Assembly: GCA_030044295.1 (NCBI GenBank)
Contig: JASHWB010000396.1
Location: 1-6,502 of the forward strand
DNA from: Candidatus Acidiferrales bacterium
GTDB taxonomy: Bacteria; Acidobacteriota; Terriglobia; Acidiferrales; UBA7541
DNA length: 6,502 bases
Direction of reading: 5' to 3'
Shown: one piece after another, positions 1 through 6,209 of the stretch
Numbering within the stretch: position 1 is the first letter of the stretch
How the letters are laid out: each line of letters starts with the position of its first letter
The notes under the pieces: generated by a model
Told to the model about the DNA's origin: nothing
Seen by the model: only the letters and a program-made list of their open reading frames with translations
Database searches by the model: none
Position numbers and translations under genes: made by a program

Positions 1-353
1 GCGGAGCGAAGGTGATCGCCCGCGCGCTGCGCGATGCCGGGATGGAAGTGATCTATACCGGGTTGCGGCAGACCCCGGAGATGATTGCTTCGGCGGCGCT
101 GCAGGAAGACGTGGACGTGATCGGGCTCTCGATTCTCTCCGGGGCGCACAATACGCTGTGCGCACGACTGATGGACTTGCTGCGGGCAAAAGGCATGACG
201 GATGTGACCGTACTGATCGGCGGGATCATCCCCGAGGCTGATATTGCGGGTCTGAGGCAGCTCGGCATTGCTGAAGTTTTTCTGCCCGGCACGCCGACAC
301 AAGCGATTGTAGATTTCATCCGCCAGCGCGCCGTGGCGCCGAAGGGAGCCTGA
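1..353 (+). CDS. mcmA2: Methylmalonyl-CoA mutase, cobalamin-binding (small/C-terminal) subunit, 5'-truncated
   Basis: This is the 3' part of a B12-binding domain, read in frame from base 3 to the TGA at 351-353. It begins mid-protein with GAKVIARALRDAGMEVIYTG, which in the family directly follows the DxHxxG cobalamin-ligand motif; that motif must lie left of the window. The visible part has the alternating beta/alpha pattern of a Rossmann-like B12 domain: the TGLRQTPE segment, DVDVIGLSILSGAHNTL, the VLIGGIIPEADI strand-turn, and the closing LGIAEVFLPGTPTQAIVDFI. The LSILSGAH wording resembles the separate small subunit of archaeal and some bacterial mutases more than the fused bacterial enzyme. 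I therefore expect a stand-alone protein of about 130-140 residues partnered by a catalytic subunit upstream. The reaction is adenosylcobalamin-dependent conversion of methylmalonyl-CoA to succinyl-CoA in the cytoplasm. A related mutase, such as isobutyryl- or ethylmalonyl-CoA mutase, cannot be excluded from this domain alone. The GTG at base 12 is internal, not the true start. Confidence 0.9.
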   Translation, partial: GAKVIARALRDAGMEVIYTGLRQTPEMIASAALQEDVDVIGLSILSGAHNTLCARLMDLLRAKGMTDVTVLIGGIIPEADIAGLRQLGIAEVFLPGTPTQAIVDFIRQRAVAPKGA

Positions 354-458
354 CCATTCGCGCGCGGATTGGAATGAGATTCGAGTTTGAACCCAAATTC
401 TTGCGAGCCTCTCAACACAACCCGACCAACCCGGCGGGACACTGCAGCTTGAGAGTAC

Positions 459-546
459 CCACCGAAAAGCAGATTCCTCCCTCCGCCGCGCGCGCCGCTG
501 ACGCGGCGAAAAAAAAAGAGCGCGCGACTACGCTCGGAATGACAAT
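459..546. repeat. Degenerate interspersed repeat (HSERS-type), non-coding
   Basis: Read on the minus strand, this stretch starts with TGTCATTCCGAGCGTAGTC and later contains GGAGGGAGGAATCTGCTTTT. Both blocks match a short dispersed repeat I recall from acidobacterial and some other genomes. There its accidental translation gives spurious peptides containing HSERS or SEESLF-like strings; here the minus-strand translation reads CHSERSRALFFF. Between the two blocks lies a GC-rich core: a 6-bp hairpin (493-498 with 503-508, loop TGAC) next to nine A residues at 509-517 on the + strand. On the + strand the stem is followed by A, and on the minus strand the T tract precedes the stem, so neither strand has the form of an intrinsic terminator. 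No protein-like frame is credible here. The repeat assignment rests on memory of the family and needs a genome-wide copy search. Confidence 0.5.
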
Positions 547-547
547 G

Positions 548-568
548 TTTCTGGCAGAGGGCCAGAAA
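548..568 (+). other. Perfect 8-bp inverted repeat (hairpin) with SD-like loop upstream of carboxyltransferase gene
   Basis: TTTCTGGC (548-555) pairs perfectly with GCCAGAAA (561-568) around the five-base loop AGAGG (556-560). Two further G-T wobble pairs are possible outside the stem. The loop is Shine-Dalgarno-like and sits seven bases before an ATG whose A is the last base of the stem. No T run follows, so it is not an intrinsic terminator. It could be a leader structure affecting translation of the downstream gene, a small part of the neighbouring repeat, or chance. The structure is seen directly; any function is inferred. Confidence 0.5.
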
Positions 569-612
569 TGGAATTCGGAAGGGCGGGCCAAGACTCGTCA
601 AACAACCGCCCC

Positions 613-617
613 GGGGA
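613..617 (+). promoter_or_regulatory. Possible ribosome binding site for GTG start at 622
   Basis: GGGGA lies four bases before GTG 622. Only GGA matches the anti-SD core well and the spacing is short, so it is a modest site. It favours the 622 start mainly in combination with the expected protein N-terminus. The alternative ATG at 568 has a slightly better GAGG (557-560) at seven-base spacing, but that site lies inside the 548-568 hairpin. Confidence 0.35.
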
Positions 618-621
618 TCTC

Positions 622-2304
622 GTGAAGCGCACCGCCGAGACGCGGGCTGAGCGAAACGAACGCCAATCCGCGGCGTTCGAGAAAAACTCGCGCCGGATGA
701 TTCAGCTCCTTACGCAGCTCAAGAACGAAGAAGAACACATTCGACAGGGCGGCGGCGCGAAAGCCATCGAAGGACAACACAAGAAGAACCGGCTGACGGC
801 GCGGGAACGCGTGGCCAAGCTGATCGACCCGAAGACGGAGTTCTTCGAGCTGAGCATCTACGCGGCGCACCAGATGTACGAGGAGTGGGGCGGAGCGCCG
901 GCGGCGGGCGTGGTGACCGGCGTCGGCACGGTGATGGGCCGGCGCGTGATGATCATCGCCAACGACGCGACGGTGAAAGCGGGCGCATTTTTCCCCATGA
1001 CGGCGAAGAAGGTGATTCGCGCGCAAAACATCTCCATCGAAAATCGGATTCCGACGATTTACCTGGTCGATTCAGGCGGTGTGTTTTTGCCACTACAGGA
1101 AGACGTGTTTCCAGATACGGACGATTTCGGGCGCGTGTTCCGCAACAACGCGGTGATGAGCGCGATGCGAATTCCGCAGATCGCGGCAATTATGGGGTTG
1201 TGCGTGGCCGGAGGTGCCTACCTACCGGTGATGTGCGACCAAATTCTGATGACGGAAGGCAGCGGACTGTTCCTCGCGGGCCCTGCACTGGTGCAAACCG
1301 CGATCGGCCAAAAGGCCACGCTCGAAGAGCTGGGCGGTGCGCAGATGCACGCGCAGATCAGCGGCACGATCGATTTTCGCGAGCCCGACGACGCGGCGTG
1401 CATCGAGCGAATTCGCGCGCTCGTCGACAAAATGGGAGACGGACGGCGCGCACCCTTCGATCACAAACCGGCCAAGCCACCGGCCAAGCCAGCGGAAGAA
1501 ATCTACGGAATCTTCTCCGGCGATCCAGCGCAGCAATACGACGTGCGCGACATTCTGGCGTGCATCGTTGATGGCGGCGACTTCGAGGAATACCGCGCGG
1601 AATATGGACAAACCATCTTTTGCGGATACGCGCGCATCGGCGGATGGGCGGTGGGAATCGTCGCGAACAATCGGAAGAACGCAACGGTTGCGGCGCCGGG
1701 GACAGGCGACCGGCGCATTGAGTTTGGGGGCGTGATTTATACGGAATCAGCGGACAAGGCAGCGCGGTTCATTCTCGATTGCAACCAGAACCTGGTGCCG
1801 CTGATTTTCATGCACGACGTGAATGGGTTCATGGTGGGCAAAGAAGCGGAGTGGAGCGGGATTATCAAGGCGGGGGCGAAACTAGTCAACGCGGTGTCGA
1901 ACAGCGTGGTGCCAAAGATCGTGGTGATCTGCGGAGGCACGTTTGGCGCCGGGCATTTCGCCATGTGCGGGAAGGCGTACGATCCGCGGTTCATGTTCGC
2001 ATGGCCGACGGCGCGATACGCGGTGATGAGCGGCGAATCGGCGGCGGGGACGCTGGTCGAGCTGAAAGTGCGCCAACTGGAGCGCGAAGGCAAGAAGCTG
2101 AGCCAGGAAGAAACGAAGAAGCTCTACGAGTCAATTCGCGCGACGTATGAATCGCAAATGGATCCACGCTATGCGGCGGCGCGGCTGTGGGTGGACGCGA
2201 TTATCGATCCGGCGCACACGCGCGATGCGCTAATCGAAGCGCTCGAATGCGCGGCGCTGAATCCGGAAGTGCGCGAATTCAAAACCGGAGTGCTGCAAAC
2301 CTAA
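622..2304 (+). CDS. liuB: Acyl-CoA carboxylase, carboxyltransferase (beta) subunit, likely methylcrotonyl-CoA carboxylase beta
   Basis: A 560-residue biotin-dependent carboxyltransferase, moving carboxyl from carboxybiotin to an acyl-CoA in the cytoplasm. The N-terminal crotonase-fold domain (about 45-280) holds the GGGAKAIEGQHKKNRLTARE entry segment, APAAGVVTG, ANDATVKAGAFFPMTAKK, YLVDSGGVFLPLQEDVFP (about 147-164) and VAGGAYLPVM (195-204). The C-terminal domain (about 295-560) holds FMHDVNGFMVGKEAEW (396-411), the GGTFGAGHFAMCG oxyanion region (438-450) and FAWPTARYAVMSGESAAG. The FLPLQEDVFPD wording and length favour the methylcrotonyl-CoA type (about 535 residues) over propionyl-CoA beta (about 510). 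Hydratase and lyase genes downstream support leucine breakdown. A PAKPPAKP hinge (283-290) joins the domains and comes from an exact tandem duplication. I chose GTG 622 because homologues begin shortly before the ERQSAAFEKN helix; ATG 568 would add 18 residues that look unconserved. The partner biotin carboxylase subunit is not in the window. Other substrates (propionyl-, geranyl-CoA) remain possible. Confidence 0.88.
   Translation: MKRTAETRAERNERQSAAFEKNSRRMIQLLTQLKNEEEHIRQGGGAKAIEGQHKKNRLTARERVAKLIDPKTEFFELSIYAAHQMYEEWGGAPAAGVVTGVGTVMGRRVMIIANDATVKAGAFFPMTAKKVIRAQNISIENRIPTIYLVDSGGVFLPLQEDVFPDTDDFGRVFRNNAVMSAMRIPQIAAIMGLCVAGGAYLPVMCDQILMTEGSGLFLAGPALVQTAIGQKATLEELGGAQMHAQISGTIDFREPDDAACIERIRALVDKMGDGRRAPFDHKPAKPPAKPAEEIYGIFSGDPAQQYDVRDILACIVDGGDFEEYRAEYGQTIFCGYARIGGWAVGIVANNRKNATVAAPGTGDRRIEFGGVIYTESADKAARFILDCNQNLVPLIFMHDVNGFMVGKEAEWSGIIKAGAKLVNAVSNSVVPKIVVICGGTFGAGHFAMCGKAYDPRFMFAWPTARYAVMSGESAAGTLVELKVRQLEREGKKLSQEETKKLYESIRATYESQMDPRYAAARLWVDAIIDPAHTRDALIEALECAALNPEVREFKTGVLQT
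1468..1491 (+). repeat. Exact 12-bp tandem duplication inside the carboxyltransferase gene
   Basis: CCGGCCAAGCCA occurs twice back to back (1468-1479 and 1480-1491) with no mismatch. It is in frame and encodes PAKP twice. It falls between the two crotonase-fold domains, where a flexible linker tolerates length change. The identity suggests recent slippage, with no codon drift between the two copies. Confidence 0.85.
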
Positions 2305-2308
2305 ATTC

Positions 2309-3259
2309 ATGGCCGATTCGACCATCACCATCATCGAATGTCCGCGGGACGCGTGGCAGGGCCTAGCGCACATCATTCCCACAGAAGAAAAGGTCAAATA
2401 TTTGACGAGCCTCGTGTCACTGGGATTCCGGCACATCGACGCGGTGAGCTTCGTTTCGCCAAAGCATGTGCCACAGATGGCCGATAGCGAAGCAGTAATG
2501 GCGCGGCTGAGCGAGGAGCGCGCGCCTTCGCGCGAAGCGCCGGAAATCATCGGCATTGTGGTGAACCAGCAGGGATTGGAACGGGCGCTGGCGACTCCGG
2601 GTGTAACGACCGCCGGCTATCCCTACTCGATTTCCGCGTATTTCCGGCGCGCGAACGCAAATATGTCGCGAGCGGAATCGCGGGCGCTGGTCGAAAAACT
2701 GCAGCGCGATACGAAAGCGGCGGGGCGAAGGCTTGTGGTGTACATTTCGATGGCTTTTGGGAATCCATATGACGAGCCGTGGGGGCCGGAGATTGTGGAA
2801 GAAACGGTCGTGTGGCTGAAGGATATTGGAGTGCGGACGGTATCGCTCGCGGACACGATTGGGCACGCATCACCGCAAGAAGTGGCGACCCTGGTGCGGG
2901 CGGCGAATGCGTGCGTTGCAGGCGTTGAGATTGGCGTCCATTTGCACAGCCGGCCGGATGGCGCCGCAGAGAAGGTTCTGGCAGCGTACGAAGCCGGTTG
3001 CCGGCGGTTCGATGGCGCGCTGACGGGTCTTGGCGGATGCCCTTTCGCAGGCGACGCGCTGGTGGGCAACATTCCAACGGAGATTATTCTGACCACGCTC
3101 GCGGCACGCGGAGTGGCGACCGGCATTGACACGAAATCCCTCGCAATTGCATGCGCGATGACGCACGAACTGCGGGAGAAGCATGCGGGCGAGGCCAGCG
3201 GCGCCAATCACACTGGGGAATCCGGGCCGGAGACGCGCGAAACGGCGCGGCCGAATTGA
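2309..3259 (+). CDS. mvaB: Hydroxymethylglutaryl-CoA lyase
   Basis: A 316-residue TIM-barrel lyase of the HMGL-like family, splitting HMG-CoA into acetoacetate and acetyl-CoA, the last step of leucine breakdown. Visible active-site parts are IIECPRDAWQG (8-18, with R13 and D14), SFVSPKHVPQM (47-57), SLADTIG (179-185), the metal-binding HLH (211-213), and the signature GLGGCPFAGD (240-249) with catalytic C244, followed by N254. All metal and catalytic positions known for the human enzyme (R41, D42, H233, H235, C266, N275) have a counterpart. The CPRDAWQG and HLHS wording differs from the classical GPRDGLQ and HCHD. It fits a subfamily I recall from Bacteroidetes (ECPRDAMQG, HLHT). The last 30 or so residues are a Gly/Glu/Thr-rich tail of no known function. 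ATG 2309 lies four bases after the carboxyltransferase stop with no clear SD nearby, so translational coupling is likely. A related HMGL-family aldolase or lyase is possible but less likely given the neighbours. Confidence 0.88.
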   Translation: MADSTITIIECPRDAWQGLAHIIPTEEKVKYLTSLVSLGFRHIDAVSFVSPKHVPQMADSEAVMARLSEERAPSREAPEIIGIVVNQQGLERALATPGVTTAGYPYSISAYFRRANANMSRAESRALVEKLQRDTKAAGRRLVVYISMAFGNPYDEPWGPEIVEETVVWLKDIGVRTVSLADTIGHASPQEVATLVRAANACVAGVEIGVHLHSRPDGAAEKVLAAYEAGCRRFDGALTGLGGCPFAGDALVGNIPTEIILTTLAARGVATGIDTKSLAIACAMTHELREKHAGEASGANHTGESGPETRETARPN

Positions 3260-3279
3260 CCGCGCGGTGGTGCTGACGA

Positions 3280-4062
3280 ATGGGCTATACGACACTCACG
3301 TATCAGGCCGACGACCACGCCGCGACAATCGCGCTGACCGTTCCGGAAAAGCGCAACGCGATTTCAGCGCAGATGGCGGTGGACCTGATCGCGGCGCTGG
3401 CTCATGCGGAAGAGAGCCATGCACGCGCCGTGATTCTGACCGGATCCGGCAAGGCGTTTTGCGCGGGCATGGATCTTGGCGAACTGCAAGCGCTGGCAAA
3501 ATCCACGCAGCAGAAGAATTTTGAAGACGCGCGACGCGTCGCGAAGCTGTTCTACCGGATTCACTCGTTTCCCAAGCCGGTGATCGCGGCCGTAAACGGA
3601 GCGGCTATCGCGGGAGGCTGCGGGATTGCGACGCTGGCCGATTTTACGCTGGCGGTTCCGGAAGCGAAGTTCGGATACCCGGAAGTGAAACTCGGATTCA
3701 TGCCGGCCCTGGTGGCGATATTTTTGCGACGGCAGATCGGTGAAAAGCACGCGCGCGATTTGCTGCTGACCGGACGAATCATCGATGCGACGGAAGCGTA
3801 TCGCATCGGGCTGATTACGGAGATCGTTCCCGCCGAGCAACTGATGGACCGCGCGCACGTGCTTGCGGCGACGCTGGCTGCCGCGAGTCCAACGGCTGTG
3901 GCCCGCACGAAGAAATTCCTGCTGGGTTTCGACGACGGGGCGATTCGTTCCGAGCTTGAAGCGGCGATCGACGCCAACGCGACGATTCGCGCGACGCCCG
4001 ATTTCCAGGAAGGCGTCGCGGCGTTCCTCGAAAAGCGCGCGCCAAAATGGTCCGGAGACTGA
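3280..4062 (+). CDS. liuC: Enoyl-CoA hydratase family protein, probable 3-methylglutaconyl-CoA hydratase
   Basis: A 260-residue crotonase, normal length for the family. It shows the N-terminal VPEKRNAIS segment (21-29), the first oxyanion-hole block GKAFCAGMDLGEL (57-69), the second block NGAAIAGGCGIATLADF (106-122), and FGYPEVKLGFMPALV (131-145). It ends in the usual helical trimerisation region with EGVAAFLEKRAPKW (244-257). E135 lines up with Glu164 of rat enoyl-CoA hydratase. The position of rat Glu144 is G115, a change I also recall in many methylglutaconyl-CoA hydratase-like proteins. Lying directly after HMG-CoA lyase and a methylcrotonyl-type carboxyltransferase, it most likely hydrates 3-methylglutaconyl-CoA to HMG-CoA. 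ATG 3280 is the first start in its frame, since an in-frame TGA sits at 3274-3276. The gap to the lyase is 20 nt and the SD is weak. Another crotonase activity (isomerase or general hydratase) is the main alternative. Confidence 0.82.
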   Translation: MGYTTLTYQADDHAATIALTVPEKRNAISAQMAVDLIAALAHAEESHARAVILTGSGKAFCAGMDLGELQALAKSTQQKNFEDARRVAKLFYRIHSFPKPVIAAVNGAAIAGGCGIATLADFTLAVPEAKFGYPEVKLGFMPALVAIFLRRQIGEKHARDLLLTGRIIDATEAYRIGLITEIVPAEQLMDRAHVLAATLAAASPTAVARTKKFLLGFDDGAIRSELEAAIDANATIRATPDFQEGVAAFLEKRAPKWSGD

Positions 4063-4068
4063 GCGCCG

Positions 4069-4566
4069 ATGACCGTTCCACGGGGGTTGTCTTGCAGGGA
4101 TTCCGCGCAAGCGCCGAAAGCCGAGTACGCCGATGCGACGATTCGTGTACGTTACGCTGAGACCGATCAGATGGGTGTGGTATATCACGGGAACTACTTC
4201 GTATGGTTTGAAGTGGGCCGCGTGGAATACTGCCGACAGGCTGGCGTCGATTACAAGCGCATGGAAAGTGAGGACGATAGCTTTATCGTTGTCGTTGAGG
4301 CGAGTTGCCGTTACAGGCGTCCGGCGCGCTACGACGATCTACTGACGGTCCGCACGCGGCTGACTGAATCGCGCCGACGCACCATTCGATTTGCGTACGA
4401 GATTTTTCGGCAGGATTCGGGTGAGCAGCTTGCGACCGGCGAGACCCTGCATGTAATCTGCGATCGCCTGGGACAGCCGAAGTCACTGCCGGAAAAATAT
4501 CGTCCGTATTTTCGGGCGATGCCGCCAGAAGCGTCTGGCGATACGACGAAGGCCACGAAACGATAA
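4069..4566 (+). CDS. Acyl-CoA thioesterase, YbgC/4-hydroxybenzoyl-CoA thioesterase type
   Basis: A 165-residue single hotdog-fold protein. The catalytic loop RYAETDQMGVVYHGNYFVWF (28-47) carries the family's acidic residue at D33 and the YHGNY turn (39-43) that leads into the long central helix EVGRVEYCRQAG. Strands follow at FIVVVEASCRYRRPARYDD and LTVRTRLTESRRRTIRFAYEIF, then GETLHVICDRLGQPKSLPE near the end. Such enzymes hydrolyse acyl-CoA thioesters in the cytoplasm, with substrates from short aliphatic to aromatic acyl-CoAs. The sequence does not reveal which applies here. The first 18 or so residues and the last 15 lie outside the conserved fold and look disordered. The start is six bases after the hydratase stop, with GGAG (4054-4057) eleven bases before it. 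Co-transcription suggests it recycles CoA from intermediates of the leucine route. A Tol-Pal-associated YbgC role is unlikely because no tol/pal genes are near. Confidence 0.87.
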   Translation: MTVPRGLSCRDSAQAPKAEYADATIRVRYAETDQMGVVYHGNYFVWFEVGRVEYCRQAGVDYKRMESEDDSFIVVVEASCRYRRPARYDDLLTVRTRLTESRRRTIRFAYEIFRQDSGEQLATGETLHVICDRLGQPKSLPEKYRPYFRAMPPEASGDTTKATKR

Positions 4567-4599
4567 CTTCGCTGCCGCGGTAAGGCTACGATCCGCACC

Positions 4600-6123
4600 A
4601 TGACGACGATCCCCATCGACGGTGAGACGCTAACCCTCGAAAATCTCTACCGGCTGGTGTTTGAGGCCGCTGATTGCCAGGGAAAAATTGCACCTGCCGC
4701 CCGGGAACGCATGTCGGCTTCACGCGCCGTGATCGAGCGGCTGGCGGAGTCGGAAACGGCGGTATATGGTGTCAATACGGGGTTCGGTAAGCTGGCCACC
4801 ACACGGATTTCGCACGACGAGATTCGTCATTTGCAATTGAACCTGGTGCGGAGCCATGCGTGCGGAGTGGGCGAACCGCTGAGCGCCGCGGCGACGCGCG
4901 CCATGCTGGCGCTGAGAGCGAACGCTCTGGCGAAGGGGTTTTCGGGAGTGCGTCCGATTGTACCGGAGACGTTGATGACAATGTTGAACCGCAACGTGCT
5001 GCCGGTAATTCCATCTCAGGGATCGGTGGGCGCTTCGGGCGACCTAGCGCCACTGGCGCATCTGGCCCTGGCCGCGATCGGCGAAGGCGAAGCCGTTTTC
5101 GAGGCGCGCCGCATGACGGGCGGTGAGGCACTGCGGGCCGCGGGAATCACTCCATTGGCTCTGCTGGCAAAGGAAGGACTCGCGCTGCTGAACGGCACGC
5201 AAGCGATGCTTGCGCTGCTGGCTTTGGCGCTACGCGATGCTGAAATTGCCGCCGACACCGCGGACGTGGCCGCGTCTCTTTCGCTCGACGCGCTGCGCGG
5301 CAGCCCTGCAGCGTTCGATCAGAGGATCGCCAATGCGCGCCCACACCCCGGCCACGCGATCGCGGCGCGGAATCTGGAACGGCTGAATCGCGGCAGCGAA
5401 ATTCGCGAATCGCACCGCTCGCCGGTGAAGGACCCGCGCGTGCAGGATCCGTACAGTTTGCGGTGCGCTCCACAAGTCCACGGAGCCGCGCGCGATGCGA
5501 TCGCGCACGTGCGCGCGACCGTTGAAATCGAGTTGAACAGCGCTACGGACAATCCGCTCGTCTTTCGTGATTCCGGCGAGGTTCTGAGCGGCGGCAATTT
5601 TCACGGACAGCCGCTGGCGATGGCCGCGGATCATCTAGCTGTGGCACTCGCGACGCTCGGCGGAATTTGCGAGCGGCGCATCGAGCAGATGACGAATCCG
5701 CAGTCCAGCCGCCTGGCTGCATTTCTGGTGCGTGATGCGGGGCTGAACTCCGGGTTCATGATTTTACAAGTAACGGCTGCTGCGCTGGCGAGCGAGATGA
5801 AGGCGCTGGCGACACCACATTCCGTTGACTCTATTCCCACGTCGGCGAATCAGGAAGACTACGTGTCGATGGGAATGGGCGCGGCGCGGCGACTCGCGTC
5901 GATGGTCGCGAACCTACAAAACATTCTGGCGATCGAGCTGCTTGCGGCGGCGCAAGGGATCGACCTTCTGACGCCGCTGCGTCCTGGAATCGAAGCGCGG
6001 CGCGCGCACGAGATGATCCGATCAGTATCGAAGACTCTCGATGTGGATCGGCCGCTTTCGCGGGACATCGCAGCGGTAGCCGAGGCGGTCGCACGTGGTG
6101 AGTTCGCCGCGCTACTGCGGTAG
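4600..6123 (+). CDS. hutH: Histidine ammonia-lyase
   Basis: A complete 507-residue enzyme, typical length, removing ammonia from L-histidine to give urocanate as the first step of histidine use. The MIO cofactor-forming triad A145-S146-G147 sits in SVGASGDLAPLAH. Counterparts of active-site residues of the Pseudomonas putida enzyme are all visible: Y56 (VYGVNTGFG), H86 (SHACGVGE), N198 (LLNGTQ), Q282, Y285 and R288 (VQDPYSLR), F334 (GGNFHGQ) and E419 (ANQEDYVSM). The SHACGVG and QED patterns favour histidine over tyrosine or phenylalanine as substrate. ATG 4600 fits the usual N-terminus, which begins just before a GETLTLENL segment. The SD is weak; the gap to the thioesterase is 33 nt, so read-through from the upstream genes is possible. 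None of hutU, hutI or hutG is present in the window, so the rest of the pathway must be encoded elsewhere. Confidence 0.97.
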   Translation: MTTIPIDGETLTLENLYRLVFEAADCQGKIAPAARERMSASRAVIERLAESETAVYGVNTGFGKLATTRISHDEIRHLQLNLVRSHACGVGEPLSAAATRAMLALRANALAKGFSGVRPIVPETLMTMLNRNVLPVIPSQGSVGASGDLAPLAHLALAAIGEGEAVFEARRMTGGEALRAAGITPLALLAKEGLALLNGTQAMLALLALALRDAEIAADTADVAASLSLDALRGSPAAFDQRIANARPHPGHAIAARNLERLNRGSEIRESHRSPVKDPRVQDPYSLRCAPQVHGAARDAIAHVRATVEIELNSATDNPLVFRDSGEVLSGGNFHGQPLAMAADHLAVALATLGGICERRIEQMTNPQSSRLAAFLVRDAGLNSGFMILQVTAAALASEMKALATPHSVDSIPTSANQEDYVSMGMGAARRLASMVANLQNILAIELLAAAQGIDLLTPLRPGIEARRAHEMIRSVSKTLDVDRPLSRDIAAVAEAVARGEFAALLR

Positions 6124-6148
6124 CGACACCAAAGTTCCCGAGCTGAAG

Positions 6149-6174
6149 GTCGCCGTCACAGGAGCGCCGGCGAC
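6149..6174 (+). other. Inverted repeat after hutH, possible weak stem-loop
   Basis: GTCGCCG (6149-6155) pairs with CGGCGAC (6168-6174) over a 12-base loop, and one more G-T wobble can close the outside. It lies between the hutH stop and the next start. The bases after it are TGGTACATAC, with no T run, so it does not look like a standard intrinsic terminator. It might act in mRNA processing or be chance in GC-rich DNA. Confidence 0.3.
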
Positions 6175-6195
6175 TGGTACATACATGACGGTGCG

Positions 6196-6200
6196 AGGAG
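6196..6200 (+). promoter_or_regulatory. Ribosome binding site AGGAG for ATG 6210
   Basis: AGGAG lies nine bases before ATG 6210. It is the clearest Shine-Dalgarno sequence in the window, where most genes have weak ones. It settles the start of the last gene and suggests this gene is translated independently of hutH. Confidence 0.7.
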
Positions 6201-6209
6201 AGCGTTCAA

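Noticed and set aside
387..415. TTGAAC followed 17 bases later by TCTCAA as a sigma-70-type promoter
   Set aside because: The -10 element is poor. In GC-rich bacteria such matches occur often, so I could not support a promoter call.
409..455. CTCTCAA (409-415) and TTGAGAG (449-455) inverted repeat as an operator
   Set aside because: The arms are only 7 bp with a 33-base spacer, too weak to separate from chance.
493..517. Hairpin next to an A9 tract as an intrinsic terminator for the mutase gene
   Set aside because: On the + strand the stem is followed by A, not T. On the minus strand the T run precedes the stem. Neither orientation fits a terminator, and the stem is only 6 bp.
53..601. Minus-strand open frame of 182 codons across the mutase end and the gap
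   Set aside because: Its first part is the translation of the interspersed repeat (CHSERS string) and the rest is the reverse of the mutase coding sequence. It has no domain-like pattern.
609..616. CCCCGGGG palindrome just before GTG 622
   Set aside because: An 8-base palindrome of this composition is expected by chance in GC-rich DNA, and nothing else suggests an operator.
885..1571. Plus-strand 228-codon frame within the carboxyltransferase gene
   Set aside because: It is out of frame with the conserved carboxyltransferase. Its product is Arg/Gly/Asp-rich, as expected of a frame shadow.
3364..4188. Minus-strand open frame of 274 codons opposite the hydratase
   Set aside because: Long antisense frames are common in GC-rich coding DNA. 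The protein is Arg-rich with no recognisable motif, and the sense strand holds a clear crotonase.
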